Shown one piece after another: positions 62,329-64,000 of a stretch of DNA of 64,000 nt (positions are counted from its first letter, which is position 1; each line of letters opens with the position of its first letter). The notes under the pieces were generated by a model. The model was not told the DNA's origin. It made no database searches and worked only from the letters and a program-made list of their open reading frames with translations. The translations under genes and the position numbers were made by a program. Source of the DNA: Nostoc parmelioides FACHB-3921 (GTDB lineage Bacteria > Cyanobacteriota > Cyanobacteriia > Cyanobacteriales > Nostocaceae); contig NZ_JACJQL010000020.1 of the NCBI RefSeq assembly GCF_014696625.1, positions 1-64,000 of the forward strand, written 5' to 3'.

Positions 62329-64000
62329 ATGAGTCAAAAACATACTGATTCCGACTCCCAGATTATGACTGGTGATCTTTACCAAGAATTACCTACCAAC
62401 GGCAGCCAATATGTAGAATCTTTGTCTCACGATTCCCGTGAGTTGAACGATATAGAAATTCAGCCGTTTTTCCCTAACCATTCCCACTCCGCACTGTCAG
62501 TGGCAGAGGCTATTGTTCTCATGCTGACTAAGTTGGGAGTGTCTAGCGCCTTTGGTGTCGCTGGGGGCGCTATGGCTAGCCTATGGAATGCCCTATCAAA
62601 CAGCTCCATGCAAGTGCTAAACTTTCGCCATGAAGCGGGAGCCGCCTTTGCTGCGATTGAAGCACATTTTGCTAGTAATCACCCTACTGTAGTATTTACT
62701 ACAGCCGGGCCAGGGATGACCAACGCTCTCACAGGCTTATTTGCTGCCCGTGGTGAAGGTGCCAAGGTGATTCTTTTGTCCGCTTGTACCTCAGCACCAC
62801 AGCGTGGACGCTGGGCAATCCAAGAAACTAGCACTTACACCCTGCCTAGTGGGGGAATGTTTACCCCTGGTGCATTGTTCAACTACGCTATTACTATAGA
62901 GTCGGCAGCCCAATTGCCGCAGATTTTCCGCAAATTGGCTTTGGGTTTAGCTCAACCAGGTGGTTTTGTTGCTCACTTGAGTATTCCTACAGGTGTACAG
63001 ACAAGTCTTGTTGAGGATATATCTTGGCCTCAGCTAGATGTAGCTGCTTATCGGGTGACTGCTCACAAAGATAAGATTGCCAAATCTGCAAAGTTATTAT
63101 TCTCCGAACCTTTTGCCATCTGGGTGGGTTTTGGGGCGCGCAATGCTGCTAAAGAAATCCGCCTATTGGCAGAGAAAACAGGTGCAGCCGTTATCTGTTC
63201 ACCCCGTGGTAAAGGGATATTTCCTGAAGACCATCCTCAGTTTGTGGGTGTCACAGGTTTGGGTGGTGACGCTTCTGTCATCACTTACATGGAAGAACAA
63301 CCACCATCCCGTATCTTGGTGTTAGGAACCCGCTTAGGTGAACCGACTTCTTTCTGGAGTCCAACAATGGTTCCAGCAAAAGGTTTTGTCCATGTAGATA
63401 TTGATCCGGAAGTTCCTGGTGTGGCTTATCCCTATGCCAATACCTTCTCGATTCAGTCTGACATTAAGACTTATTTACAGGAGCTTGGGCAACATTTCCC
63501 AGAAACTCCTCGTTTTAGTGTTGTGTCTTTACCTCGTCCCCAAATCGAAGCAATTGCTACCGGAGTGGGTGAGTCAGTACGTCCAGAAGTCCTGATGGCA
63601 GCAATTCAGAAGATTATTGTTGAAGGCAGTGATGCGATCGTTTTGGCGGAGTGTGGTAACTCATTTACTTGGTCAACTCATTATCTGCGATTCACTGAAC
63701 CTAATCGTTACCGAGTCAGCACTGGAGTTGGCGCAATGGGTCATGCGGCGACAGGTGTTGTAGGCGCGGCCCAAGCGCGCAAGGGTACAGCTGTGGCGAT
63801 TGTTGGCGATGGGGCAATGCTGATGAATAACGAAATCAACACAGCCGTAAAGTATAAAATTCCGGCAATTTGGATTGTCCTTAACGATGCTCGATACAAT
63901 ATGTGCTATCAAGGCATGAAAATATTGGGCTTAAAAGGTGCAGATGCAGAGATTCCCCCAACAAACTTTGTGATGGTTGCTCGTGGGATGGGTGCAGACG
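62329..64000 (+). CDS. scyA: Scytonemin biosynthesis ThDP-dependent enzyme ScyA (3' partial)
   Basis: 557 codons are visible and the gene runs off the right edge. It is an acetolactate-synthase-like ThDP enzyme: PYR domain with LGVSSAFGVAGGAM and the catalytic Glu in FRHEAGAAFAAIEAHF; central domain; PP domain with the ThDP motif IVGDGAMLMNNEINTA to VLNDARYN. A variable N-terminal extension (about 60 residues) precedes the ALS fold. ScyA condenses the indole-3-pyruvate and p-hydroxyphenylpyruvate units of the UV-screening pigment scytonemin. Assignment rests on the extension and above all on the divergent PAS kinase/AraC regulator, as in N. punctiforme. A plain IlvB is the alternative. Confidence 0.85.
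   Translation, partial: MSQKHTDSDSQIMTGDLYQELPTNGSQYVESLSHDSRELNDIEIQPFFPNHSHSALSVAEAIVLMLTKLGVSSAFGVAGGAMASLWNALSNSSMQVLNFRHEAGAAFAAIEAHFASNHPTVVFTTAGPGMTNALTGLFAARGEGAKVILLSACTSAPQRGRWAIQETSTYTLPSGGMFTPGALFNYAITIESAAQLPQIFRKLALGLAQPGGFVAHLSIPTGVQTSLVEDISWPQLDVAAYRVTAHKDKIAKSAKLLFSEPFAIWVGFGARNAAKEIRLLAEKTGAAVICSPRGKGIFPEDHPQFVGVTGLGGDASVITYMEEQPPSRILVLGTRLGEPTSFWSPTMVPAKGFVHVDIDPEVPGVAYPYANTFSIQSDIKTYLQELGQHFPETPRFSVVSLPRPQIEAIATGVGESVRPEVLMAAIQKIIVEGSDAIVLAECGNSFTWSTHYLRFTEPNRYRVSTGVGAMGHAATGVVGAAQARKGTAVAIVGDGAMLMNNEINTAVKYKIPAIWIVLNDARYNMCYQGMKILGLKGADAEIPPTNFVMVARGMGAD

Overview
This window comes from a filamentous, probably heterocyst-forming cyanobacterium of the Nostoc/Anabaena type. 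The evidence is the abundant HIP1 octamer GCGATCGC, several families of short heptanucleotide repeats (STRR-like), a FutABC-type iron transporter, a PEP-CTERM protein, and the start of a scytonemin pigment locus with its divergent two-component regulator. All assignments were made by eye from translations and motifs; no database search was run.

Region 1 (1-28958) is a hybrid NRPS/PKS cluster, all on the + strand, entering from beyond the left edge. The order is: a cysteine A domain carrying a nested thiazoline-oxidase (Ox) domain and a PCP; a two-module NRPS (C-A-PCP-C-A-PCP-E, A codes read as Gly then Ala, hence Gly-D-Ala); a Ser module; a TubC-docked module with an unusual A code; a fusion of a CmlA-like di-iron beta-hydroxylase, a TubC docking domain and a thioester reductase; a methyltransferase; a stand-alone class III aminotransferase; two unrecognised helical proteins; and a KS-AT-KR-ACP polyketide synthase. 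The collinear reading is a thiazole-Gly-D-Ala-Ser-X(beta-OH) chain released reductively and perhaps aminated. Where the PKS, which is last in gene order, fits is not clear. The cluster is heavily colonised by short repeats, and many of them are read in frame, repeatedly in the same A-domain loops.

Region 2 (28959-38102) holds repeat debris, an internally deleted IS5-type element joined to the 3' remnant of a sigma-factor gene, then a GST-like protein, a large SNF2 helicase, a fatty-acid desaturase, a Bax-inhibitor-1 membrane protein, and a 5' sigma-factor remnant. Region 3 (38103-46697) is a Fut-type iron ABC transporter, an integral membrane protein, a secreted YVTN-propeller/phosphoesterase protein and a PEP-CTERM protein.

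Region 4 (46800-54543) is an accessory island: a broken tnpB, three tiny tandem genes, a GC-rich TetR gene behind a near-perfect palindromic operator, duplicated small membrane-protein genes around a CPBP protease, small secreted or unknown proteins, a frameshifted SnoaL-like gene, and a GC-rich prolyl oligopeptidase. Similar decayed TetR/MFS-like sequences lie near both ends. Region 5 (54777-64000) is a flotillin/SPFH protein, a short-chain dehydrogenase, and a response regulator plus PAS histidine kinase transcribed away from scyA, which runs off the right edge.
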